Assembly: GCF_013415325.1 (NCBI RefSeq)
Contig: NZ_JACBYE010000004.1
Location: 101,860-165,859, forward strand
Length of the DNA stretch: 64,000 bases
Source: Sanguibacter inulinus
GTDB taxonomy: Bacteria > Actinomycetota > Actinomycetes > Actinomycetales > Cellulomonadaceae
Direction of reading: 5' to 3'
The translations under genes and the position numbers were made by a program. Under the pieces are notes generated by a model. The model had not been told where the DNA came from and searched no databases. It worked only from the letters and a program-made list of their open reading frames with translations. Shown in pieces: positions 25,364-33,531 of this stretch (within the stretch, counting starts at the first letter, position 1; each line of letters starts with the position of its first letter).

Positions 25364-25392
25364 TTGACTTACTCGGTTTAGTTGCCAAAGAT
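25364..25392 (+). promoter_or_regulatory. Transporter promoter with embedded LacI operator
   Basis: TTGACT (25364-25369) and AAAGAT (25387-25392) form a possible -35/-10 pair with a 17-bp spacer. The palindrome GACTTACTCGGTTTAGTT at 25366-25383 occupies the -35 and spacer. The predicted transcript would carry a leader of about 120 bases before the binding-protein gene. Confidence 0.65.
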
Positions 25393-25517
25393 ACACCTCA
25401 TCACCCAGCGTCACCGCGGTCATCTACCCGGTGTCCCGACGGTCACCTCGGCCCATCACGGCACGCCGCTCGACGACGAGCGCCGCCGGCCGGCCCCTCC
25501 AACGAAGGAGCAGCACC

Positions 25518-26792
25518 ATGAGGTTCTCCCGCACACCACTGGCTACAGGAGTCGGCGTCCTCGTCGCCTCAGCCCTGCTCGCAGGCTGCGGCGGCGGAGG
25601 GTCGTCAGGCGGCTCCGACGCCGACGGAGAGGTCACCGGCTCGATCCGGTTCCAGACCTGGTCGCTCACGCCGACCTACAAGGAGTACCTCGACGGTGTC
25701 ATCTCCGACTTCGAGGCGGCCAACCCGGGCACCTCGGTCGAGCTCGTCGACCAGCCGGGCGACGGCTACTCCGAGAAGGTCCTCTCGCAGGCCTCCACGA
25801 ACACGCTCCCGGACGTCGTCAACCTTCCGCCGGACTTCGTGCTCCCGCTCGCCGAGCAGGACCTGCTGTACGACGTCAGCCAGAGCACCGACATGGACTC
25901 CACCTACGTCAACGGGTCGGTCGACGCGTTCCGCTTCACCGGCAAGGACGGGGTCTACGGCTACCCCTGGTACCTCGGCACGGACGTCAACTACTGGAAC
26001 GCCGAGCAGCTCGACGCGTGCGGTCTCGACTCCTCGGCGCCGCCCGCCACCACGGACGAGCTGTTCGAGCAGGCCTCGACGATGGCTGAGAACTGCCCCG
26101 AGAACTACCTCATCAGCCGGGTGCCCGGGGTCGGAGACTTCACGCTCGAGGGCATCGACATCCTCAACGAGGACGGCACGGAGTTCGTCTTCAACACCCC
26201 TGAGGCCGCCGCGATCATCGACCGCTATGCCGCGGCTTATGCCAACGGCGAGATGCCGCCGAGCGTGCTCAACGCCGACTACCTCGGCAACTCCCAGCTG
26301 TTCACCCAGGGCAAGGTCGCCTGGACTACAGGCGGCGCGACGTCGATCGACGACTTCCAGAAGGACAACCCGAGCCTCGAGGGCAATGTCGCGATGAGCA
26401 AGGCGCTCAACATCTCCCCGCTCTACGTGCAGGGTGTGAGCGTCTCGGCGAACAGCGAGAACCTCGCGACCGCGATCGCCTTCGGTGAGTTCGTGACGAA
26501 CGCGCAGAACCAGAACGACTTCGCCCGCGTCGCCAACGTCTTCCCGTCGACCCTCGGGTCCTCGGACGACTCGTATTTCACCGAGACCGACGGCACCCCG
26601 TCGGGTGACGCCCGGGTGCTGGGCTTCGCCTCCCTCGAGACCGCCGAGGTCCTCACCCCATACACCGTGAACGGTGCGATGAACGACTACCTGGCCCAGC
26701 AGATCGCGCTCGCGATCCGCGGTGACATCACCGGTCAGGAGGCTCTCGACGCGTCGGTCGAGAAGCTCAACGACCTCCTGGCCCGCCAGTAG
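25518..26792 (+). CDS. Sugar ABC transporter substrate-binding lipoprotein
   Basis: A 424-residue family-1 extracellular solute-binding protein. The lipobox ALLAGC places the lipid-bearing Cys at residue 25, followed by a glycine/serine linker. The mature part has the two-lobed fold: GSIRFQTWSLTPTYKEYLDGVISDFEAANPGTSVEL at the start and GYPWYLGTDVNYWNAEQLDACG in lobe one. The ligand is probably a mannose-rich oligosaccharide, by context with GH92, GH38 and Endo H. AAGGAG lies seven bases before the ATG. It is the first gene of an operon with two permeases and two glycosidases. Confidence 0.85.
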   Translation: MRFSRTPLATGVGVLVASALLAGCGGGGSSGGSDADGEVTGSIRFQTWSLTPTYKEYLDGVISDFEAANPGTSVELVDQPGDGYSEKVLSQASTNTLPDVVNLPPDFVLPLAEQDLLYDVSQSTDMDSTYVNGSVDAFRFTGKDGVYGYPWYLGTDVNYWNAEQLDACGLDSSAPPATTDELFEQASTMAENCPENYLISRVPGVGDFTLEGIDILNEDGTEFVFNTPEAAAIIDRYAAAYANGEMPPSVLNADYLGNSQLFTQGKVAWTTGGATSIDDFQKDNPSLEGNVAMSKALNISPLYVQGVSVSANSENLATAIAFGEFVTNAQNQNDFARVANVFPSTLGSSDDSYFTETDGTPSGDARVLGFASLETAEVLTPYTVNGAMNDYLAQQIALAIRGDITGQEALDASVEKLNDLLARQ

Positions 26793-26801
26793 GACGCGGC
26801 G

Positions 26802-27755
26802 ATGACCGTCACCGACGTCTCCGCTCCCGCCGCGGGAGGACCGGTCTCCGGTCGTCCCCGGCGGGACACCGGGCCCACACGCACCACACGCCGGATCACG
26901 CCGTGGTTGTTCCTCGCCCCCGCGCTCGGGTGGCTCATGGTGTTCTCGATCTGGCCGTCGCTCAACACGGTCCGGATGGCCTTCACCAACGCGAAGCCTC
27001 TCGGCGGCACCGAGAAGTACGTCGGCTTCGAGAACTTCGCGCTGATCCTGCGCGACGACCAGGTCGTCAACGCTCTCGTCAACAGCGTGGTCTTCATGCT
27101 GGTGTGCCTGCCGCTGCTGACAGTGCTGCCGCTGCTCATCGCGCTGCTCGTCGAGAAGAAGATTCCGGGCATCACGTTCTTCAGGACGGCCTTCTACACG
27201 CCGGTCATCGCCTCGGCCGTAGTCGTGGCCCTCATCTGGACGTTCATGCTCGACGACCGCGGGCTCGTCAACGGCCTCGCACAGGAGCTCTCGATCATCC
27301 AGGGCCCGCTGCCGTTCCTCACCGACCGGTGGCTCATCGTCCTCAGCGCGGTCAGCCTGACCGTCTGGAAGGGCCTCGGCTACTACATGATCATCTACCT
27401 GGCGGCCCTCGGGAACGTCGGGAAAGACCTCCACGAGGCCGCCGCGATGGACGGCGCCGGCGCCGTCCGACGCTTCTTCGCCGTGACCCTGCCCGCCGTG
27501 CGCGGCGCGATGCTCCTCATCGCGGTGCTCGTCTGCGTCGCCGCGCTGCGCGTGTTCAGCGAGGTGTTCATCATGACCGGTGGCACGGGCGGCGCCGGAG
27601 GTGAGGCCATGACCCTGGTCATGCTCATCCAGCAGTACTCCCGCGGGTTCACCGGCGACCTCGGCTACGCGAGCGCCCTGAGCATCCTCATGTTCTTCAT
27701 CACGCTCGTCCCGCTGCTCCTGCTCGGCAAGCTCAACGGAAAGGGCAGCGCATGA
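26802..27755 (+). CDS. Sugar ABC transporter permease 1 (MalF type)
   Basis: A 317-residue binding-protein-dependent transport permease with six membrane helices. PWLFLAPALGWLMVFSIWPSLNTVRMAF is TM1, and the EAA loop that contacts the ATPase reads EAAAMDGAGAVRRFFAVTLPAVRG near residue 212. It starts nine bases after the binding-protein stop and its end overlaps the next permease start by four bases. The N-terminal 30 residues are disordered and basic. Confidence 0.9.
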   Translation: MTVTDVSAPAAGGPVSGRPRRDTGPTRTTRRITPWLFLAPALGWLMVFSIWPSLNTVRMAFTNAKPLGGTEKYVGFENFALILRDDQVVNALVNSVVFMLVCLPLLTVLPLLIALLVEKKIPGITFFRTAFYTPVIASAVVVALIWTFMLDDRGLVNGLAQELSIIQGPLPFLTDRWLIVLSAVSLTVWKGLGYYMIIYLAALGNVGKDLHEAAAMDGAGAVRRFFAVTLPAVRGAMLLIAVLVCVAALRVFSEVFIMTGGTGGAGGEAMTLVMLIQQYSRGFTGDLGYASALSILMFFITLVPLLLLGKLNGKGSA

Positions 27756-28675
27756 GCCCCGTGACCGACCAGAAGACCCCCGCCGTCGTCCCGTCCACGC
27801 CCGCGCCGCCGGAGAAGAAGACCCGTCGCCGCCAGTCGAAGGTCTTCGGGTCGGTGACCCGGCGCGAGCTCGTGCTGCGGTACGTGCTGCTCGTGCTCGT
27901 GCTGCTCATCTCGATCGGACCGTTCCTGTGGCAGCTCTCGACCTCGCTCAAGAGCACCGGCGAAGACATCTACACGCGGATCCCGCAGCTGTGGCCGAGC
28001 GAGCCGACCCTCGACAACTACACCCGCGTCATGGACGCGATCCCGGTGCTCTCGTTCATCGGGAACTCCCTGTTCGTGGCCGCCCTGGCCGTCGCGGGCA
28101 ACGTCGTCTTCTCGACGCTCGCCGGCTTCGCGCTCGCACGGCTGCGGTTCCGCGGCCGCAAGATCGCGCTCGGTCTGTTCCTCGCGACGCTGATCCTGCC
28201 CGGCGAGGCGACGATCATCGCCAACTTCGTGACCATCCGGAACCTCAACCTCGCGGACACGCTGCTCGGCGTCGCCCTGCCGGGGATGATCGCCGCGCTC
28301 AACGTGCTGCTCATGTACAACGCGTTCCGCCAGCTGCCCGGCGAGATCGACGAGGCCGCCGTCATCGACGGAGCCAACGCGTTCCAACGGTTCTGGAGCG
28401 TCTCGCTGCCGTCCGTGCGAGGCACGGTCGCCGTCATCGCCATCTTCAGCTTCATCGGTGCGTGGGACGACTTCCTCTGGCCGCTCATCGTCCTCACCAG
28501 CCCCGACCAGTTCACGCTGACCATCGGGCTGCAGTACCTGTCGGGGACCTTCGCCAACGACCAGCGGATGATCGCGGCCGGCTCGATGATCGCCTTCATC
28601 CCGATCGCCATCGTCTTCGCGACGCTGCAGCGGCACTTCTTCAAGGGCATCGAAGAGGGCGGCGTGAAGGGGTGA
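27752..28675 (+). CDS. Sugar ABC transporter permease 2 (MalG type)
   Basis: A 307-residue permease with six membrane helices. The EAA loop reads EAAVIDGANAFQRFWSVSLPSVRG near residue 206. It overlaps the first permease by ATGA and forms the inner-membrane heterodimer with it. No ATP-binding subunit is encoded in the cluster, so a shared MsiK-type ATPase encoded elsewhere is likely. The first 35 residues are polar. It is followed by the GH5-type gene after 181 bp without a visible terminator. Confidence 0.9.
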   Translation: MSPVTDQKTPAVVPSTPAPPEKKTRRRQSKVFGSVTRRELVLRYVLLVLVLLISIGPFLWQLSTSLKSTGEDIYTRIPQLWPSEPTLDNYTRVMDAIPVLSFIGNSLFVAALAVAGNVVFSTLAGFALARLRFRGRKIALGLFLATLILPGEATIIANFVTIRNLNLADTLLGVALPGMIAALNVLLMYNAFRQLPGEIDEAAVIDGANAFQRFWSVSLPSVRGTVAVIAIFSFIGAWDDFLWPLIVLTSPDQFTLTIGLQYLSGTFANDQRMIAAGSMIAFIPIAIVFATLQRHFFKGIEEGGVKG

Positions 28676-28856
28676 GCGCCTACCCACCGAATCCGCTGCC
28701 CGCAGCCGAACCCGGCACCGGTACCTCGCACCCATACCCCCGGAGCACACCCATGAGATCCGTCCTGCCCGACCGGCTCGACCGGCACCCTCTGCACGAG
28801 CCCGGTCGGAACCCGGCACCCGGGACTGCCGAGCATCCCGACAGGAGGTCCGAGCG

Positions 28857-30149
28857 ATGAGGTTCGGCGTCAACTACACGCCGCGCGTCGGCTGGTTCCA
28901 CTCGTGGCTCGACCTCGACCTCGACGAGGTGCGCCGAGACTTCGAGCAGATCGCCGGGCTCGGCCTCGACCACGTGCGCATCTTCCCGCTGTGGGACCTC
29001 ATCCAGCCGAACCGGGGGCTCATCCGCCCAGCCGGTCTCGCCGCTGTCGCCGACATGGTCGACGCCGCGGGGGAGGCTGGGCTCGACGTGAACGTCGACG
29101 CCCTGCAGGGTCACCTATCGAGCTTCGACTTCCTGCCCGCGTGGCTGACCACCTGGCACGAGCGCAACATGTTCACCGATCCCGAGGCGCTCGCCGGCCA
29201 GGAGAGCTACGTCCGGGCGCTCGGCGAGGTGCTGCGCGGCAAGCCCAACCTCTTGGGGCTGACGCTCGGCAACGAGGTCAACCAGTTCGCCGCCCGGCCG
29301 CACCCCCGGCCGCACGAGATCGACGCGCCCCAGGCGCAGGCCTGGTTGGAGCGGCTGCTCGGCGCCGCGCGGCAGGTGACCGACGGGATCGTCACCCACG
29401 CCGCCTACGACGCGACCTGGTACGACGAGCGTCAGCCCTTCGTGCCCCAGCACGCCGCCGAGCTCGGCGACGAGACCGTCGTGCACTCGTGGGTGTTCAA
29501 CGGCGCGGCCCAGCGGCACGGCGGGCTCGGGACCGGGTCGGTGCGGCACGCCGAGTACCTGGTCCAGCTCGCGGCTGCGTGGCACACGGACGCGCAGCGC
29601 CCGGTCTGGCTGCAAGAGGTCGGGGTCCCCACGACAGTCGTCGAGCCTGACGACGCCGTGTCCTTCCTCGAGCAGACCGTCCGGAACGCCGCAGACGTGC
29701 CGGGGCTGTCGGGCATCACCTGGTGGTGCTCGCACGACGTCTCGCGCAGCATGCTCGACTTCCCGCCGGTCGAGTACGACCTCGGGCTGATCGACGAGCA
29801 CGGACGTGTGAAGCCGACGGGTCACACCTTCGCCGAGCTCGCCCGCGAGCTGCGCGACGCCCCTGCCCCTGCACCGTCCGCGACAGGGTTGGTGCTCGAC
29901 GACTCGGCGCCGTACAGGGCGTCGTGCGCCCCCGGCGGCAGCTTCTTCGACGCGTGGATGCACGCCGCCGACCGAGACGGCCGGGGACCGCAGGTCGTCC
30001 TGCAGTCCCGCGTGGACGACGGGGTGCTGCTGGACGAGCGCGGGGTCGCCCGGCTCGAGAGACCGGCCGGCGGACCTGACGGCTCGACCGAGACCGTCGG
30101 AGACGACTCTGCGCTCCTCGGGGGAGCGGCAGCGACGTTGTCGACCTGA
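28857..30149 (+). CDS. GH5-type glycosidase, probable GH5_18 beta-mannosidase
   Basis: A 430-residue clan GH-A glycosidase. The (beta/alpha)8 barrel opens with MRFGVNYTPRVGWFHSWLDLDLDEV, and the acid/base Glu140 is in LGNEVNQF and the nucleophile Glu254 in WLQEVGVP. The segment GHLSSFDFLPAWLTTWHERNMFTDP resembles the GH5_18 subfamily, whose bifidobacterial members hydrolyse Man-beta-1,4-GlcNAc from the N-glycan core. No signal peptide, so it acts inside the cell. GGAGG is eight bases before the ATG. The last 90 residues are less conserved and proline/aspartate-rich. Subfamily assignment is from memory of its motifs. Confidence 0.75.
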   Translation: MRFGVNYTPRVGWFHSWLDLDLDEVRRDFEQIAGLGLDHVRIFPLWDLIQPNRGLIRPAGLAAVADMVDAAGEAGLDVNVDALQGHLSSFDFLPAWLTTWHERNMFTDPEALAGQESYVRALGEVLRGKPNLLGLTLGNEVNQFAARPHPRPHEIDAPQAQAWLERLLGAARQVTDGIVTHAAYDATWYDERQPFVPQHAAELGDETVVHSWVFNGAAQRHGGLGTGSVRHAEYLVQLAAAWHTDAQRPVWLQEVGVPTTVVEPDDAVSFLEQTVRNAADVPGLSGITWWCSHDVSRSMLDFPPVEYDLGLIDEHGRVKPTGHTFAELARELRDAPAPAPSATGLVLDDSAPYRASCAPGGSFFDAWMHAADRDGRGPQVVLQSRVDDGVLLDERGVARLERPAGGPDGSTETVGDDSALLGGAAATLST

Positions 30150-30332
30150 TCGGCGCGCGTCGCAGGACCCGCACCCACCGGGCGAGGCTCGCACCTCGTC
30201 CACCTCGACCCGACCAGAACGCCTCGACCTCGCCTCACTGACCTGCCAGACCCCGACCACCGCCCCGAGCCAGCCGACCCGCCGCCCGCAGTGCTGCGGA
30301 CCACCGCTCCCGACGAACGGATCACCCAGACC

Positions 30333-33300
30333 ATGCACGACGACATCCCCCTCACCACAGGACGGGCCGCCCGGGTCCTGACCGAGCGCATCCGCCCCGC
30401 CATCCACTCTCACCGCACGCCTGTCGACGTGTCGCGGCACGAGCTCCCCGGGGAGCCGATCGCCCCGGCCGAGGGCCGGGCGCTCGACTTCAGCCCCTTC
30501 GAGGTCGGGTCCCTCTGGGGACCGGCCTGGGGGACCACCTGGTTCCACCTCGCGGCCACGGTTCCTGCCGAGTGGGCCGGCCGCCGGGTCGAGCTGCTCG
30601 TCGACCTCGGCTTCGACCAGAACATGACGGGCTTCCAGTGCGAAGGCCTCGTCTACACCGCCGACGGTGAACCCGTGAAGTCGCTCAACCCGCGCAACCA
30701 GTGGGTGCCGGTCACCGACCGGGCCGACGGCGAGGAGGTACTCGACCTCTACCTCGAGGCCGCCTCCAACCCTGTCCTGCTCGACTACCACCCCTTCCTC
30801 CCCACCCAGGAGGGCGACGTCCGCACCTCCTCACCGAAGCGCCTGTACACCTTCCGGCACGCAGACCTCGCGGTCTTCGAGCCAGAGGTGCACGAGCTCT
30901 CCCTCGACGTCGAGGTGCTGCTCGAGCTCCAGGCCGAGCTCCCCGAGAGCTCGCCGCGCCGGATGCGCATACTCCAGGCTCTCGACGACGCCCTCGACGT
31001 CCTCGACCTGCAGCGCATCCCCGAGACGGCTCCCGACGCCCGTGCAGCGCTGGCCCCGGCCCTCGCCTCGCCAGCCGAGGCCAGCGCGCACGTCGTGTCG
31101 GCCGTCGGCCACGCGCACATCGACTCGGCCTGGTTGTGGCCCGTCCGCGAGACGATCCGCAAGGTCGCCCGCACCACCTCGACCATGACCGAGCTCATCG
31201 GGCAGACCGACGACTTCCTCTACGGCATGTCGAGCGCCCAGCAGTACGCCTGGATCAAGGAGCACCGCCCCGAGGTCTACGCCAAGGTCAAGGCTGCCGT
31301 CGCCGACGGACGGTTCCTGCCGCTCGGCGGCATGTGGGTCGAGTCCGACACCGTCATGCCGACAGGCGAGGCCATCGCCCGGCAGTTCCTCTACGGGCAG
31401 CAGTTCTTCGAGCAGGAGTTCGGGGTGCGGTCCGCAGGCGTGTGGCTGCCCGACTCCTTCGGCTACTCCCCGGCCCTGCCCCAGCTCATGCGCCGCGCGG
31501 GCTTCGACTGGTTCTTCACGCAGAAGATCTCCTGGAACCAGGTCAACAAGTTCCCGCACCACACCTTCGCGTGGGAGGGCATCGACGGGTCCCGGATGTT
31601 CACGCACTTCCCGTCGATGGACACCTACAACTCCCAGCTGTCCGGCATGGAGGTCGCCAAGGCATCCCGCCAGTTCCGCGAGTCGCGCGTCGCGACAGGG
31701 TCGATCGCCCCTGTCGGCTGGGGGGACGGCGGTGGTGGCACCACGCGTGAGATGACCGGCAAGGCCGAGCGCCTCGCCGACCTCGAGGGCAGCGCACGCG
31801 TGCGCTGGGAGCACCCCGACGTGTTCTTCGAGCGGGCCAAGAGCGAGCTGCCGAAGCCGCCGGTCTGGGTCGGCGAGCTCTACCTCGAGCTGCACCGCGC
31901 CACCCTGACCAGCCAGCACAAGACCAAGCAGGGCAACAGGCTCACCGAGCACCTGCTCGTCGAGGCCGAGCTGTGGAGCGCGACGGCTGCCGTCCGGGCC
32001 GGGCTCGACTACCCGCACGACGAGCTCGACGCCCTGTGGAAGCAGGTGCTGCTGCTGCAGTTCCACGACATCCTCCCCGGCACGTCGATCGCCTGGGTGC
32101 ACCGCGAGGCCGTCGAGCAGTACGCCCGCGTCGCCGCCGAGGCGACAGCGATCATCGAGCAGGCCCAGGCTGCACTCGCGGGTGAGGGCCAGGAGCGCAT
32201 CGTCTTCAACGCCTCGCCGCTGCTCCGCGACGGTGTGGCCGGGCACTCGGCGGCTGTCGCGGCGCCGGCGACCGGGACCGTCTCCCTGACCCAGGCCGAC
32301 GGGACGCTGGTGCTCGAGAACGACCTCGTCCGCGTGACGATCTCGGCCGAGGGTCTCATCACCTCGGCCGTCGACCTCACGACAGGGCGTGAGACCGTCG
32401 CGACAGGACAGGAGGCGAACCTGCTCCAGCTGCACCAGGACTTCCCGAACATGTGGGACGCGTGGGACGTCGACAGGTACTACCGCAACCGCGTCGACGA
32501 CCTCCGCAGGGTCGACGCCCTGCACCACGAGACGCGCGACGGTGCGGCACACGTGCGCATTGAGCGGTCGTTCTCGGCGTCGCGTGTGGTGCAGGAGCTG
32601 GTGCTCAGGCCTGGGTCGCGGACTGTGGAGATCACCCAGTCCACGGACTGGCGCGAGACCGAGAAGTTCCTCAAGATCGCCTTCCCGCTCGCGATCCAGG
32701 CCGAGCACACGTCCGCCGAGACGCAGTTCGGCTACGCCAAGCGCGTCACGCACACCAACACGAGCTGGGAGGTCGCGAAGTTCGAGACCTCGATGCACAG
32801 GTTCGTGCACGTGAGCGAGCCCGGCTTCGGCGCTGCGCTCGTGACCGACTCGACCTACGGCTACGACGTCACCCGCGACGCCGACCCGGAGACGGGTGTG
32901 ACAACTACGCTGCGGCTCTCGCTGCTGCGTGCACCGCGCTTCCCCGACCCGGAGACCGACCAGGGGGAGCACACGCACCGCTACGGCTTTGTCATCGGTG
33001 CGTCGACGGCCGACGCGACCGAGGCCGGCCTCGCCCTCAACCTGCCGGCACGCGAGCGGACCGGGTCGCCGGTCGAGGCCCTGGTCTCGGCCACCGACGG
33101 GATCGTCGTCTCGGGCATCAAGCTCGCGGCCGACCGCTCGGGCGATCTCGTGGTCCGGGTCTACGAGCCTGACGGGTGTCGCGTGACCGGGACCGTGCAG
33201 GTCGCGGCTCCTGTCGCGGCCGTCCACGAGGCGTCGCTCATCGAAGACGTCGCGGCCGAGGTCTCAGCACCCGGCGGCGAGATCGCCGTCGAGCTCACGC

Positions 33301-33341
33301 CCTTCGAGGTGCGCACGTACCGGGTGCGTCTGGCGGGCTGA
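30333..33341 (+). CDS. GH38 alpha-mannosidase
   Basis: A 1002-residue GH38 retaining alpha-mannosidase. An N-terminal domain (1-250) precedes the catalytic domain with zinc ligands His262 and Asp264 in GHAHIDSAWLWPVRET, the nucleophile Asp374 in GVWLPDSFGYSPALPQ, and LQFHDILPGTSIAWVH near residue 580. The C-terminal beta-sandwiches complete the usual length of about 1000. It lacks a signal peptide, so it works on imported oligosaccharide, removing alpha-1,2/1,3/1,6 mannose alongside GH92. ATG 30333 is preferred; an in-frame upstream start at 30291 is possible. It ends the operon before a very strong terminator. Confidence 0.9.
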   Translation: MHDDIPLTTGRAARVLTERIRPAIHSHRTPVDVSRHELPGEPIAPAEGRALDFSPFEVGSLWGPAWGTTWFHLAATVPAEWAGRRVELLVDLGFDQNMTGFQCEGLVYTADGEPVKSLNPRNQWVPVTDRADGEEVLDLYLEAASNPVLLDYHPFLPTQEGDVRTSSPKRLYTFRHADLAVFEPEVHELSLDVEVLLELQAELPESSPRRMRILQALDDALDVLDLQRIPETAPDARAALAPALASPAEASAHVVSAVGHAHIDSAWLWPVRETIRKVARTTSTMTELIGQTDDFLYGMSSAQQYAWIKEHRPEVYAKVKAAVADGRFLPLGGMWVESDTVMPTGEAIARQFLYGQQFFEQEFGVRSAGVWLPDSFGYSPALPQLMRRAGFDWFFTQKISWNQVNKFPHHTFAWEGIDGSRMFTHFPSMDTYNSQLSGMEVAKASRQFRESRVATGSIAPVGWGDGGGGTTREMTGKAERLADLEGSARVRWEHPDVFFERAKSELPKPPVWVGELYLELHRATLTSQHKTKQGNRLTEHLLVEAELWSATAAVRAGLDYPHDELDALWKQVLLLQFHDILPGTSIAWVHREAVEQYARVAAEATAIIEQAQAALAGEGQERIVFNASPLLRDGVAGHSAAVAAPATGTVSLTQADGTLVLENDLVRVTISAEGLITSAVDLTTGRETVATGQEANLLQLHQDFPNMWDAWDVDRYYRNRVDDLRRVDALHHETRDGAAHVRIERSFSASRVVQELVLRPGSRTVEITQSTDWRETEKFLKIAFPLAIQAEHTSAETQFGYAKRVTHTNTSWEVAKFETSMHRFVHVSEPGFGAALVTDSTYGYDVTRDADPETGVTTTLRLSLLRAPRFPDPETDQGEHTHRYGFVIGASTADATEAGLALNLPARERTGSPVEALVSATDGIVVSGIKLAADRSGDLVVRVYEPDGCRVTGTVQVAAPVAAVHEASLIEDVAAEVSAPGGEIAVELTPFEVRTYRVRLAG

Positions 33342-33444
33342 GCCGAGAGGAGCGGGGACCGCCGGTCTGGAGCACGACTGACAGCGTCACCAGCCGTCGC
33401 GCCGGACCGACGCGCCTCCGGGCCTCTTCTCGCCCGCCTCTCAC

Positions 33445-33491
33445 ACGACGACGACGCGCCTGCGAAGATCTCGCAGGCGCGTCGTCGTCGT
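33445..33491. terminator. Long bidirectional terminator
   Basis: A perfect 21-bp stem: 33445-33465 pairs with 33471-33491, with a five-base loop AGATC. It sits between the convergent GH38 gene and the MFS exporter, so it can stop transcripts from both sides. The stem ends are ACG/CGT triplet repeats. Confidence 0.85.
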
Positions 33492-33531
33492 GCTGAGCTG
33501 GGTCTGGTCACGGCCCGGTGCAGGGCGATCG

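Noticed and set aside
30291..30333. Upstream start of GH38 at 30291
   Set aside because: The 14 extra residues have no family match and ATG 30333 gives a normal N-terminus.
30831..33227. A 798-residue minus-strand frame opposite GH38
   Set aside because: High-GC shadow: long open frame antisense to a gene with clear GH38 motifs, no recognisable domain.
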